Assembly: GCA_963205235.1 (NCBI GenBank)
Contig: CAUJIP010000123.1
Coordinates: 36,040 to 100,039, forward strand
Direction: 5' to 3'
Origin: Pseudomonadota bacterium
Lineage (GTDB): Bacteria; Pseudomonadota; Alphaproteobacteria; Rhodobacterales; Rhodobacteraceae
DNA: 64,000 nt
Part shown: positions 1 to 8,043 of the stretch, one piece after another
Position numbering within the stretch: position 1 is the first letter of the stretch
Layout of the letters: the number at the start of each line of letters is the position of its first letter
Notes under the pieces: generated by a model
Told to the model about the DNA's origin: nothing
Database searches by the model: none
Seen by the model: the letters and a program-made list of their open reading frames with translations, nothing else
Made by a program: the position numbers and the translations under genes

Positions 1-1
1 C

Positions 2-2521
2 CTGTCCGACCGCGATCCCTTGGGGCGGTTCTACGCCTTCCTTCTGATGTTTCAGGGCGCGATGCTGGGGATCGTGCTTTCGGACAACATCCTGCTTCTG
101 CTGGTCTTCTGGGAACTGACCTCGCTGACCTCGTTCTTGCTGATCGGTTTCTGGAAAGACCGGGCCGAAAGCCGTCAGGGTGCGCGGATGGCATTGGCGG
201 TCACCGGGGGCGGCGGGCTTTGCCTGATTGCCGGGATGTTGATCCTTGGCCACGCCGCAGGTGGCCACGACCTGACCACGATCCTGACCGCCAAGACCGC
301 GATCTGGAGCTCGGGCCTTTACCTGCCTGCGCTGGTCCTGATCCTGATCGGGGCTTTCGCGAAATCGGCGCAGTTTCCGTTCCACTTCTGGCTGCCGCAC
401 GCCATGGCGGCCCCGACGCCGGTGTCGGCCTATCTGCATTCGGCAACCATGGTGAAGGCCGGGATCTATCTGATGATCCGGCTTTGGCCGGTGATGTCGG
501 GCACGTTCGAATGGTTCGTGCTGCTGGTCGGGACCGGGCTTTTCACCCTGCTTCTGGGGGCATGGGTTGCGCTGTGGAAGGATGATCTGAAGGCGATCCT
601 GGCCTATTCGACGATCAGCCATCTGGGCCTGATCACCCTGCTGATCGGCCTTGGCAGCGAAAGCGCCCTTGTCGCGGCGCTGTTCCATATCCTGTGCCAC
701 GCGACCTTCAAGGCGGCGCTGTTCCTGTCGGCGGGGATCATCGACCATGAAACCGGCACCCGCGACATCACCCGGCTGGGCGGGCTGCGACGGCTGATGC
801 CGATCAGCTTTGGCATCACGGCAATTGCTGGCCTCTCGATGGCGGGCTTTCCCCCGCTGAACGGGTTCCTGTCGAAGGAACTGTTCCTCGCCGAAACGAC
901 CGAAGTGATCTGGCCCAACCCCTGGATCGTGGCCGTGCTGGCAACTCTTGGCGCGGCCCTGTCCGTCGGCTACGCGCTGCGGCTTTTGGTCAAGGGCTTC
1001 CTTGGCCAGGTGCGCGCCGATTACCCGCACCCACCGCATGATCCATCCCCCGGCCTGTGGGCGGCCCCAGCCCTGCTGGCCAGTCTGGTCGTCCTGATCG
1101 GCCTTTTTCCGAACCTGACAACCCGCTGGCTTTTGCATCCCGCAGCTTCCTCGGCCTCGCGACGCGATGTCTTTCCCAACATCGCCCTTTGGCACGGGCT
1201 TGACGTGCCCGAGCTTTGGATGTCGCTGGCCGGGATCGGCGGCGGTCTGATGCTTTTGGGCGCCTATCCCGCCTTGCGCGCCCTGCGCGACCGGATGCCC
1301 CGGCTGGACGCCAAGCGGATGTTCGATGCGGTGGTCGATCCCATGGCCGCCGATGCCCGCAAGGTGACCAAAGCGCTGCACAACGGCAGCTTCACCCGGA
1401 TGCTGGTGCTGGCGCTTTTGGTCATTCTGGCCGCCACCGGCTTTGCCTGGGTCAGCGGTACGCATGACATCGGCACCCGTCCCGGCCTGGCCATGCAGCC
1501 CCTCATGGCGACGATCTGTGGCATTCTGGCGCTGGCATCCCTTGCCACCGCAGCCCTGCACCGAAACCGGCTTTTGGCCTTGATCCTGACCGGAGTCGTC
1601 GGTCTGCTGATTGCCCCGATCTTCGCGATCTTCTCGGCCCCCGACCTTGCCCTGACCCAAGTCGCGGTCGAGGTGGTGACCGTGCTTCTGATGCTATTGG
1701 CGCTGCGCTTCCTGCCAAAGGCGACCCCCGCCGAAACCCAACTGCCGCGCCGCCTGTTCGACGTGATCCTTGCCGCAACCGCCGGCCTTGGCATGGCAGC
1801 CCTTGCCTATGCGATGCTGACCCGCGCGCCTGCTTTCCCGTCGATCTCTCAGTTCCATCTTGAGCAGTCAAAACCCGGCGCAGGCGGCACGAATGCCGTG
1901 AATACGATCATCGTCGACTTCCGCGGTTTTGATACCTTTGGCGAGATCATCGTGCTGGGCATCGCCGCGCTGATCATCTTTGCCCTGTCGCAGACGCTGC
2001 TGAAGTCCCCCGAGGTCCACCGCAAGCTGGCCGCCCTGCCGCCCCCCGCCGCTGGCGACCCGCATCCGATGATGCTGGTCTCGGGCGTGCGCGTCCTGTT
2101 GCCGATGGCGCTTTTGTTCGCGGCCTATCTGTTCCTGCGCGGCCACAACCTGCCCGGCGGCGGCTTTGTCGCGGGACTTGTCGTCGCGGCAGCGCTTTTG
2201 CTGCAATACCTTGGGTCGGGTTACGACTTCAGCCAGTCCCGCCAGCGGCGCGACCATCATGTCGTGATCGCGGCAGGGGTACTTGTCGCGCTTCTGGCCG
2301 GGGTCGGGCCATGGGTCATGGGCCTGCCCTTCCTGACCTCGGGCTTCACCTATATCGACCTCCCACCGCTGGAGAAGTTCGAGCTGGCATCCGCGATGAT
2401 CTTTGACCTTGGCGTCTTTCTTTGCGTGCTGGGGGCCGTGCTGCTGGCGCTCGACTCGCTGGCAGGGCTGGCGCGGGTCGACCGGCCCGGCCCCCGGCCG
2501 AAGAAAGGCAGGAAACGCTGA
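2..2521 (+). CDS. mrpA: Mrp Na+/H+ antiporter, fused MrpA-MrpB subunit (5' end outside window)
   Basis: Largest subunit of a multisubunit Na+(K+)/H+ antiporter of the inner membrane. The frame is open to the left window edge (first codons read LSDRDPLGRFYAF, a normal internal MrpA segment), so the true start lies upstream and about 839 residues are visible. The NuoL-like channel core includes FWELTSLTSFLLIGFW and the LPHAMAAPTPVSAYLHSATMVKAG region typical of complex-I-related antiporters. A multi-helix C-terminal MrpA part follows, and from about residue 685 an MrpB domain with GHNLPGGGFVAGL. A separate mrpB is absent, so A and B are fused, as is known in many proteobacteria. The stop overlaps mrpC by one base (TGATG). 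Confidence 0.93.
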   Translation: MSDRDPLGRFYAFLLMFQGAMLGIVLSDNILLLLVFWELTSLTSFLLIGFWKDRAESRQGARMALAVTGGGGLCLIAGMLILGHAAGGHDLTTILTAKTAIWSSGLYLPALVLILIGAFAKSAQFPFHFWLPHAMAAPTPVSAYLHSATMVKAGIYLMIRLWPVMSGTFEWFVLLVGTGLFTLLLGAWVALWKDDLKAILAYSTISHLGLITLLIGLGSESALVAALFHILCHATFKAALFLSAGIIDHETGTRDITRLGGLRRLMPISFGITAIAGLSMAGFPPLNGFLSKELFLAETTEVIWPNPWIVAVLATLGAALSVGYALRLLVKGFLGQVRADYPHPPHDPSPGLWAAPALLASLVVLIGLFPNLTTRWLLHPAASSASRRDVFPNIALWHGLDVPELWMSLAGIGGGLMLLGAYPALRALRDRMPRLDAKRMFDAVVDPMAADARKVTKALHNGSFTRMLVLALLVILAATGFAWVSGTHDIGTRPGLAMQPLMATICGILALASLATAALHRNRLLALILTGVVGLLIAPIFAIFSAPDLALTQVAVEVVTVLLMLLALRFLPKATPAETQLPRRLFDVILAATAGLGMAALAYAMLTRAPAFPSISQFHLEQSKPGAGGTNAVNTIIVDFRGFDTFGEIIVLGIAALIIFALSQTLLKSPEVHRKLAALPPPAAGDPHPMMLVSGVRVLLPMALLFAAYLFLRGHNLPGGGFVAGLVVAAALLLQYLGSGYDFSQSRQRRDHHVVIAAGVLVALLAGVGPWVMGLPFLTSGFTYIDLPPLEKFELASAMIFDLGVFLCVLGAVLLALDSLAGLARVDRPGPRPKKGRKR

Positions 2522-2859
2522 TGGAGCTTCTTGTCGCGCTGACCATTGGCGTTCTGACCGCTGTCGGCATCTATCTGATGCTGCGCCAACGCAGCTTTCC
2601 GGTGATCCTGGGGCTGACGTTCCTAAGTTACGCGGTGAACCTGTTCCTGTTCGCCTCTGGCCGTCTGGCACTGAACGCCGCCCCGATCATCGGCACGACC
2701 GACACGCCGACCGACCCCCTGCCGCAGGCGCTTGTCCTGACTGCCATCGTGATTTCCTTCGGCATGACCGCCGTCATCCTGATCATGGCCATCGGCGGAA
2801 ATCTTGCCGCCGGGCATGACCGGATCGACCTTGGCCAAGACCCGAGGGACGACGCATGA
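2521..2859 (+). CDS. mrpC: Mrp antiporter subunit C (NuoK-like)
   Basis: A 112-residue, three-helix membrane subunit related to NuoK of complex I. The sequence shows the family pattern: a short N-terminal helix (MELLVALTIGVLTAVGIYLML), then FPVILGLTFLSYAVNLFLF, and the TDPLPQALVLTAIVISF segment that is diagnostic for MnhC/MrpC. A longer in-frame start at 2422 exists but would overlap mrpA by 100 bases. The ATG at 2521 shares one base with the mrpA stop, has GGAAACG-type purines upstream, and gives the normal subunit length. It overlaps mrpD by four bases, which suggests translational coupling through the operon. Confidence 0.93.
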   Translation: MELLVALTIGVLTAVGIYLMLRQRSFPVILGLTFLSYAVNLFLFASGRLALNAAPIIGTTDTPTDPLPQALVLTAIVISFGMTAVILIMAIGGNLAAGHDRIDLGQDPRDDA

Positions 2860-4349
2860 CCCATTGGATCATCGCCCCCATCGTCCTGCCCGCGCTGGCC
2901 GCCGCACTGATGCTTTTGGCCCTGCGCGGCAGTCTGGCCTTGCAGCGCCTGCTGTCGGTCGCCGCGATCCTTGGCCTTTGCGCCATTGCGGCGGCATTGC
3001 TGATGTTGGTCACCAAGACCGGACCCGAGGCCTATTTCCTTGGCGACTGGCCCGCGCCCTTCGGGATCGTTCTGGTGCTGGACCGGCTGTCCGCGCTGAT
3101 GCTGGCGCTGCTGGCGGGGCTTGCGCTTCCAGTCGTGATCTATGCCATCGGGTCCGACTGGGATGCGCGGGGCGCGCATTTCCACCCGCTTCTGCAGTTC
3201 CTGCTGATGGGGATCGGCGGGGCCTTCCTGACCGGCGACGCCTTCAATCTGTTCGTGTTTTTCGAGGTGATGCTGATCGCCTCCTATGGCCTGATGGTGC
3301 ATGGCGGCGGGGCGGGGCGCACGCGGGCGGGGCTGCAATATGTCGCGTTCAACCTTGTCGGATCATCGCTGTTTCTGGTGGCGCTTGGGCTTTTGTATTC
3401 CGTCACCGGCACGCTGAACCTTGCCGATCTGGCCGAAAAGCTGCCGCATCTTCCAGACGGGGACACTGCCCTTTTGCGGGTGGCGGCGGTGATGCTGATC
3501 ATGGTCTTCGCCATCAAGGCCGCACTGGTGCCGCTGCAATTCTGGCTGCCCGGCACCTATGCCGCCGCACCGGGAGTTGTTGCCGCCATCTTCGCCGTGA
3601 TGACCAAGGTCGGGGTCTATGCCACCTTGCGCTTTGCGACACTGGTCTTCCCGCCTGCGCTGCATGCAACCGACCTGCTGATCGCGGCCTTCCTTCTGCC
3701 TGCGGGCCTTGCCACGCTTGGCCTTGGCGCGGTTGGTGTGCTGGGAGCCTCCACCCTGCCCCGGCTTGCCGCCTTTGCCGGGATCGCGTCGACCGGGACG
3801 ATCATCATCGCCATCGCGCACCTGACCCCCGAAGGCACGGCTGCCGCACTGTACTACACCCTGCATTCCACCCTTGCGACGGCGCTGATCTTCCTGCTGG
3901 CCGACCTGATCGACCGCCGCCGCGCCGATCTGAGGCTGGATCACCCCGCCCCCGTCGCGAACCCCGGCCTGATGGGCGCGCTGTTCCTGATCGCCGCGCT
4001 GGCGCTGGCCGGAATGCCGCCCCTGTCGGGCTTTGTCGGCAAGCTTCTGATCCTGGACGCCTGGCAGGATCACATGCTGCAAGTCTGGGCTGCTGTGCTT
4101 GTCACCTCGTTCCTGATGATCCTTGGCTTTGCCCGCGCCGGGTCGCTGCTGTTCTGGAAACCCACCGAAGCCGCCCCGCCCATCCGGCCCGAGCCGGTGG
4201 CGCTGCTGGCGCCCTTCGTCCTTCTGGCCGGATTGGTCGCGCTGACCGTGCTGGCCGGGCCGATCCACGATTGGCTGCGTGTCGCCGCTGATGACCTGCA
4301 CTATCCCAAGGCCTATATCGACGCGAACCATCTGGCGAAGGGGGACTAG
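2856..4349 (+). CDS. mrpD: Mrp antiporter subunit D (NuoN/NuoM-like)
   Basis: A 497-residue polytopic membrane protein of the proton-translocating antiporter family shared with complex I subunits NuoL/M/N. Visible hallmarks are FFEVMLIASYGLMVHGG near residue 140, the KAALVPLQFWLPGTYAAAPGVVAAIFAVMTKVGVYA region with its two conserved lysines, and ALAGMPPLSGFVGKLLILDAW in the C-terminal half. These are the expected ion-path residues of MrpD. The ATGA overlap with mrpC fixes the start. The length fits the family. mrpE follows three bases after the stop. Confidence 0.93.
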   Translation: MTHWIIAPIVLPALAAALMLLALRGSLALQRLLSVAAILGLCAIAAALLMLVTKTGPEAYFLGDWPAPFGIVLVLDRLSALMLALLAGLALPVVIYAIGSDWDARGAHFHPLLQFLLMGIGGAFLTGDAFNLFVFFEVMLIASYGLMVHGGGAGRTRAGLQYVAFNLVGSSLFLVALGLLYSVTGTLNLADLAEKLPHLPDGDTALLRVAAVMLIMVFAIKAALVPLQFWLPGTYAAAPGVVAAIFAVMTKVGVYATLRFATLVFPPALHATDLLIAAFLLPAGLATLGLGAVGVLGASTLPRLAAFAGIASTGTIIIAIAHLTPEGTAAALYYTLHSTLATALIFLLADLIDRRRADLRLDHPAPVANPGLMGALFLIAALALAGMPPLSGFVGKLLILDAWQDHMLQVWAAVLVTSFLMILGFARAGSLLFWKPTEAAPPIRPEPVALLAPFVLLAGLVALTVLAGPIHDWLRVAADDLHYPKAYIDANHLAKGD

Positions 4350-4352
4350 GTC

Positions 4353-4844
4353 ATGCTGCGCCGCCTGTTCCCGCATCCCTACCTGTCGCTGACACTGGCC
4401 CTGTGCTGGGTCCTTCTGTCGAACTCCGTGTCGCTTGGCACCCTGGTCCTGGCCCTGATCCTTGCCACCGCGATCCCGCTGTTCACCAGCCCCTGGTGGC
4501 CGGGCCGTCCGCGGATCAAACGGCCCTTCGCCTTTGCCGCCTATGCCGCGCTGGTGTTGTGGGACGTGATCGTCGCCAACTTTCACGTCGCGCGGATCAT
4601 CCTGTTCATGCCGCGCGACAAGATCCGCTCGGCCTGGGTCACCGTGCCGCTTGACCTGAAATCGCCCGAGGCGATCAGCCTTCTGGCCGGAACCATCACG
4701 ATGACCCCCGGCACCCTGACGGCGGATTTTTCCGCCGATGGCCGCGCCCTTCTGGTCCATGCGTTGCACGCCCCGGACCCCAAGGCGCTGTGTGCCGAGA
4801 TCAAGTCCCGCTACGAATCTCGCCTGAAAAGGATCATGGAATGA
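4353..4844 (+). CDS. mrpE: Mrp antiporter subunit E
   Basis: A 163-residue small Mrp subunit. The N-terminus has two hydrophobic segments (YLSLTLALCWVLLSNSVSLGTLVLALILATAIPLF) followed by a cytoplasmic domain. The sequence VPLDLKSPEAISLLAGTITMTPGTLTADFSADGR matches the strongly conserved MnhE signature (LAGTITMTPGT). MrpE is needed for assembly and full activity of the antiporter in characterised systems. Its start lies three bases after mrpD and its stop overlaps mrpF by four bases, so it is inside the same transcription unit. Confidence 0.93.
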   Translation: MLRRLFPHPYLSLTLALCWVLLSNSVSLGTLVLALILATAIPLFTSPWWPGRPRIKRPFAFAAYAALVLWDVIVANFHVARIILFMPRDKIRSAWVTVPLDLKSPEAISLLAGTITMTPGTLTADFSADGRALLVHALHAPDPKALCAEIKSRYESRLKRIME

Positions 4845-5113
4845 TCACCGCCTATGCGCTGGATATCGCCCTTGGCTGCTTTGGCCTGGCCCTGATCCTG
4901 AACCTGATCCGGCTGGCCACCGCCCCCAGCCTGACCGACCGCATCCTTGCCGTCGACACGATGACCGTGAACATCATCGCGATCATCGTCCTGACAGGCC
5001 TTGGCAGCGGATCGGTCCTGAACCTTGACGCCGCGATCCTGTTCGCCCTGACCGGTTTCGTCTCGACCGTCGCCTTCTGCAAATACCTTCTGCGGGGAAG
5101 CATCATCGAATGA
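4841..5113 (+). CDS. mrpF: Mrp antiporter subunit F
   Basis: A 90-residue subunit with three predicted membrane segments. MITAYALDIALGCFGLALILNLIRLATAPSLTDRILAVDTM contains the PSLTDRILAVDT motif shared by MrpF proteins, in which the Asp residues are thought to matter for ion coupling. An upstream in-frame start at 4790 lies inside mrpE. The ATG at 4841 forms an ATGA overlap with the mrpE stop and gives the usual family length, so it is preferred. The C-terminus overlaps mrpG by four bases. Confidence 0.92.
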   Translation: MITAYALDIALGCFGLALILNLIRLATAPSLTDRILAVDTMTVNIIAIIVLTGLGSGSVLNLDAAILFALTGFVSTVAFCKYLLRGSIIE

Positions 5114-5469
5114 CCCTTCTTGCCGACTATGCCATCGCAGCGCTTCTGGTCCTTGGCGGGGCCTTTGGCCTGATCGGAAGCTTTGGCCTGTTGAAACTGA
5201 AAGACCCGATGCAACGGCTGCACGCGCCCACCAAGGCCACGACCATCGGAGTCGGTGCAGCCCTTGTCGCCTCGGCGCTTGACCTTGTGATGCTTGGCCA
5301 AGGCGTCACCTGGCAGGGGGTGCTGGTCGCCGTCTTCCTGTTCCTGACGGCCCCGCTTTCGGCGCTTTACCTTGCCAAGACCAACCTTGCCCGCAACATC
5401 GACCGCAAATCCCTGCCCCCGACCGGAACCAAAGCCGATTGGGCGACGTTCAAGACAGCCGCCAAATAG
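5110..5469 (+). CDS. mrpG: Mrp antiporter subunit G
   Basis: A 119-residue last subunit of the Mrp operon. It shows GLLKLKDPMQRLHAPTKATTIGVG near residue 35, the conserved MnhG segment (RLHAPTKATTLG), with hydrophobic helices on either side. It starts in an ATGA overlap with mrpF. It ends 10 bases before the stop of the opposing nhaD gene, so transcripts from the two antiporter loci converge with no room for a dedicated terminator that I can see. Confidence 0.93.
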   Translation: MTLLADYAIAALLVLGGAFGLIGSFGLLKLKDPMQRLHAPTKATTIGVGAALVASALDLVMLGQGVTWQGVLVAVFLFLTAPLSALYLAKTNLARNIDRKSLPPTGTKADWATFKTAAK

Positions 5470-5479
5470 GACGGGCCCC

Positions 5480-6784
5480 TTAAAACCAGGCGGCGTTGAC
5501 CACCAGATGCGCCGCAATCGCCGCGACATAGCCCAGCGCAATCGCCCAGGCCCATTTCAGATGCGCGCTGAACGTATAGACCCCCTTGGCCTGCCCCATC
5601 AGCGCCACCCCGGCCGCCGACCCGATCGACAGCATCGACCCGCCGGTTCCCGCCGTCAGCGTGATCAGCAGCCACTGCCCATCCGACATCTGCGGGTCCA
5701 TCGTCAGGACGGCAAACATCAGCGGGATATTGTCGACAATCGCCGACAGCGCCCCGATGATCACATTGGCCGGGGTTGACCCAAGATCGGTGTAGAGAAG
5801 CTCGGATGCCAGCCCCAGATAGCCCAGCACCCCAAGCCCGCCCACCGCAAAGATGATGCCGAAAAAGAACAACAGCGTGTCCCATTCCACCCGCTGCACC
5901 TCTTTGAAGCTGTCCAGCACCATATCCGCATCACCCCGCCGGTGGCCGGTGATCTGCAGGTAATAGGACCACATCTGCAGATAGCCCAACCCCAGCATCA
6001 TCCCCATCGCAGGCGGCAGGCTCAGAAAGTTCTTGAACGACACCGCCGTCGCAATGGTCAGCCCAAACAGAACCGCGACCCCGATCATCCCCGGCTTGCC
6101 CCTGACCCTTTCGGCCTGCGTCGCAGGCCTTTCATTCGGCACGGCGGTAAACATCAATGCGGCAGGCACCAGCCAGTTCACCAGCGACGGCAAAAACAGC
6201 GCGAAGAACTCAAAGAACTCCAGCTTGCCCTTCTGCCAGACCATCAGCGTGGTGATGTCGCCAAACGGGGAAAACGCTCCGCCCGCATTCGAAGCTACCA
6301 CCAACGAAACGCAGCTTAGAACCACAAACCGCGGATTGTCCCGACCCAGCGCCATCACCACCGCCCCCATGATCAGGGCCGTCGTCATGTTGTCCAGAAC
6401 CGCCGACAGGAAGAACGACAGGATCCCGGTCAACAGGAACAATTGGCGATAGCCAAGCCCAAGCCCGACCAGTTTCATCCGCAAGACGTCAAAGGCCCGC
6501 CGCTCCTCCAGCGTGTTGACATAGGTGATCGCCACGATCAGGAACAGGAACAACTCTCCATATTCCTCAATGATCTCAAGCGCATGGAAATGTGCCACCT
6601 CGGGCTGGCCCGCCTGCGAAAAGGCGATTCCGATCAGCGCCCAGATCAGCCCCGCCGCCAGCATCACCGGCTTGGACTTGCGCATGTGGGTGGTTTCCTC
6701 GAACACCACCAGCACATAGGCCAGCACGAAGATGATCAGCGACAGGAAGCCTGCCCAATGGCCCGTCAGGCTCAGGTCCTGCAT
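5480..6784 (-). CDS. nhaD: NhaD-type Na+/H+ antiporter
   Basis: A 434-residue membrane antiporter of the ArsB/NhaD ion transporter superfamily, predicted to expel Na+ or Li+ in exchange for H+. The sequence has many hydrophobic helices, with FSQAGQPEVAHFHALEIIEEYGELFLFLIVAITYVNTLEER near the N-terminus, AVLDNMTTALIMGAVVMALG, and NAGGAFSPFGDITTLMVWQKG, matching NhaD. The frame extends to 6871, but the ATG at 6784 has an AAGGAGG ribosome-binding site eight bases upstream and begins MQDLSLTGHW, so that start is chosen. It converges on the Mrp operon. Two sodium/proton antiporter systems side by side suggest a locus for salt or pH homeostasis (inference). Confidence 0.9.
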   Translation of the reverse strand: MQDLSLTGHWAGFLSLIIFVLAYVLVVFEETTHMRKSKPVMLAAGLIWALIGIAFSQAGQPEVAHFHALEIIEEYGELFLFLIVAITYVNTLEERRAFDVLRMKLVGLGLGYRQLFLLTGILSFFLSAVLDNMTTALIMGAVVMALGRDNPRFVVLSCVSLVVASNAGGAFSPFGDITTLMVWQKGKLEFFEFFALFLPSLVNWLVPAALMFTAVPNERPATQAERVRGKPGMIGVAVLFGLTIATAVSFKNFLSLPPAMGMMLGLGYLQMWSYYLQITGHRRGDADMVLDSFKEVQRVEWDTLLFFFGIIFAVGGLGVLGYLGLASELLYTDLGSTPANVIIGALSAIVDNIPLMFAVLTMDPQMSDGQWLLITLTAGTGGSMLSIGSAAGVALMGQAKGVYTFSAHLKWAWAIALGYVAAIAAHLVVNAAWF

Positions 6785-6859
6785 GTGCCAGATCCTCCTT
6801 GGCAATTTCGACGCAAAAGGCACCGTTCCGGTGCAAAGGTCAACAGCCGCGCCATGGCC

Positions 6860-6883
6860 AAAGTTGACCATTTAGTCAACTTT
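6860..6883. promoter_or_regulatory. Perfect inverted repeat between nhaD and deoC
   Basis: AAAGTTGAC and GTCAACTTT form a perfect 9-base inverted repeat with a 6-base spacer (CATTTA). It sits 76 bases upstream of the nhaD start and 74 bases upstream of deoC, in the only intergenic gap between the two divergent genes. The symmetry and placement fit a transcription-factor operator. The regulator is not identifiable from the window. Confidence 0.55.
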
Positions 6884-6957
6884 ACCCCCCGAAACCCTTG
6901 CGACATCGGGCATGGCATGGCATCGTCGCGGCATCTGGCACCCGCTTGGGGACGTTC

Positions 6958-7947
6958 ATGAACACGCTGTCACTGGCCCAACCCGGCCTCCTTCCCCAGG
7001 TCACCCATGCCCGGAACCCCGGCATGGCCTTGGACCTTGACTGGGTCGCGAGCGTTCAGGCCAACACCTCCGCCATCGAACGCCGCGCCGCCACGCTGCC
7101 GGGCCGCCGCAGCGTGAAGAAGGAGTATCAGGCCGCCTGGCTCCTCAAAGCGATCTCCCTCATCGACCTCACGACCCTAAGCGGAGACGACACCGCCGGC
7201 CGCGTCCAGCGCCTTTGCGCCAAGGCCCGCCAGCCGGTTGCCCCGTGGATGCTGGAAAAGCTGGGGATGCAGGGCCTGACCGTCGGCGCCGTCTGCGTCT
7301 ACCACGAGATGGTTGAACCCGCCGTCCGCGCGCTTGAAGGCACGCAGATCCCCGTCGCCGCCGTCTCCACCGGCTTCCCCGCAGGGCTTTCCCCCTACAA
7401 GCTCCGCATCGCGGAAATCGGCGAAAGCGTCCGCGCCGGGGCGAAGGAAATCGACATCGTCATCTCCCGCCGCCATGTCCTCACGCAAAACTGGCAAGCC
7501 CTCTACGACGAAATGCGCGACATGCGCGAAGCCTGCGGCGACGCCCACGTCAAGGCGATCCTTGCCACCGGCGAACTTGGCACCCTAAGAAACGTCGCCC
7601 GCGCCAGCCTCATCTGCATGATGGCCGGGGCCGATTTCATCAAGACCTCCACCGGCAAGGAAACCGTCAACGCCACGCTGCCGGTAAGCCTCACCATGAT
7701 CCGCTGCATCCGCGACTATCAGGAGCGTACCGGCTTCAAGGTCGGCTACAAACCCGCCGGCGGCATCTCCAAGGCCAAGGACGCCCTCGTCTACCTGAGC
7801 CTCATGAAAGACGAACTCGGCCACCCCTGGCTTCAACCCGACCTCTTCCGCTTCGGCGCGTCCAGCCTCCTCGGCGACATCGAACGCCAGCTCGAACACC
7901 ACCTCACCGGCCACTACTCCGCCGGCTTCCGCCACGCGATGGGCTGA
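6958..7947 (+). CDS. deoC: Deoxyribose-phosphate aldolase
   Basis: A 329-residue class I aldolase that splits 2-deoxyribose 5-phosphate into acetaldehyde and glyceraldehyde 3-phosphate. The (beta/alpha)8 core carries the DeoC active-site signatures: KEIDIVIS (catalytic Asp region), ADFIKTSTGK with the Schiff-base lysine, and VGYKPAGGI with the second active-site lysine. About 50 extra N-terminal residues precede the core, which is usual for the longer DeoC subgroup. The start at 6958 is preceded by GGGGA at good spacing; the longer in-frame start at 6898 lacks one. The aldehyde dehydrogenase downstream could oxidise the acetaldehyde released, so the two form a plausible deoxyribose catabolic unit (inference). 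Confidence 0.94.
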   Translation: MNTLSLAQPGLLPQVTHARNPGMALDLDWVASVQANTSAIERRAATLPGRRSVKKEYQAAWLLKAISLIDLTTLSGDDTAGRVQRLCAKARQPVAPWMLEKLGMQGLTVGAVCVYHEMVEPAVRALEGTQIPVAAVSTGFPAGLSPYKLRIAEIGESVRAGAKEIDIVISRRHVLTQNWQALYDEMRDMREACGDAHVKAILATGELGTLRNVARASLICMMAGADFIKTSTGKETVNATLPVSLTMIRCIRDYQERTGFKVGYKPAGGISKAKDALVYLSLMKDELGHPWLQPDLFRFGASSLLGDIERQLEHHLTGHYSAGFRHAMG

Positions 7948-7965
7948 CATGCCCACCGCCCGCGT

Positions 7966-7987
7966 TTTCATCTTTGCCCAAATATCC
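7966..7987 (-). repeat. Dispersed 22-base intergenic repeat, copy 1
   Basis: On the minus strand this reads GGATATTTGGGCAAAGAT followed by GAAA. It is an exact reverse-complement match to bases 18962-18983. It lies in the short gap between deoC and the aldehyde dehydrogenase. A degenerate relative is at 37386-37405. From general knowledge, GGATATTTGG(A/C)AAAGATGAA-like strings are frequent in intergenic DNA of Rhodobacter relatives; the function is not established here. Confidence 0.6.
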
Positions 7988-8043
7988 CAGCCGGAGGCGC
8001 AGGCCAGCCACAAGCCCGCCGCCACGCAGTCAAGGACCCTCCC

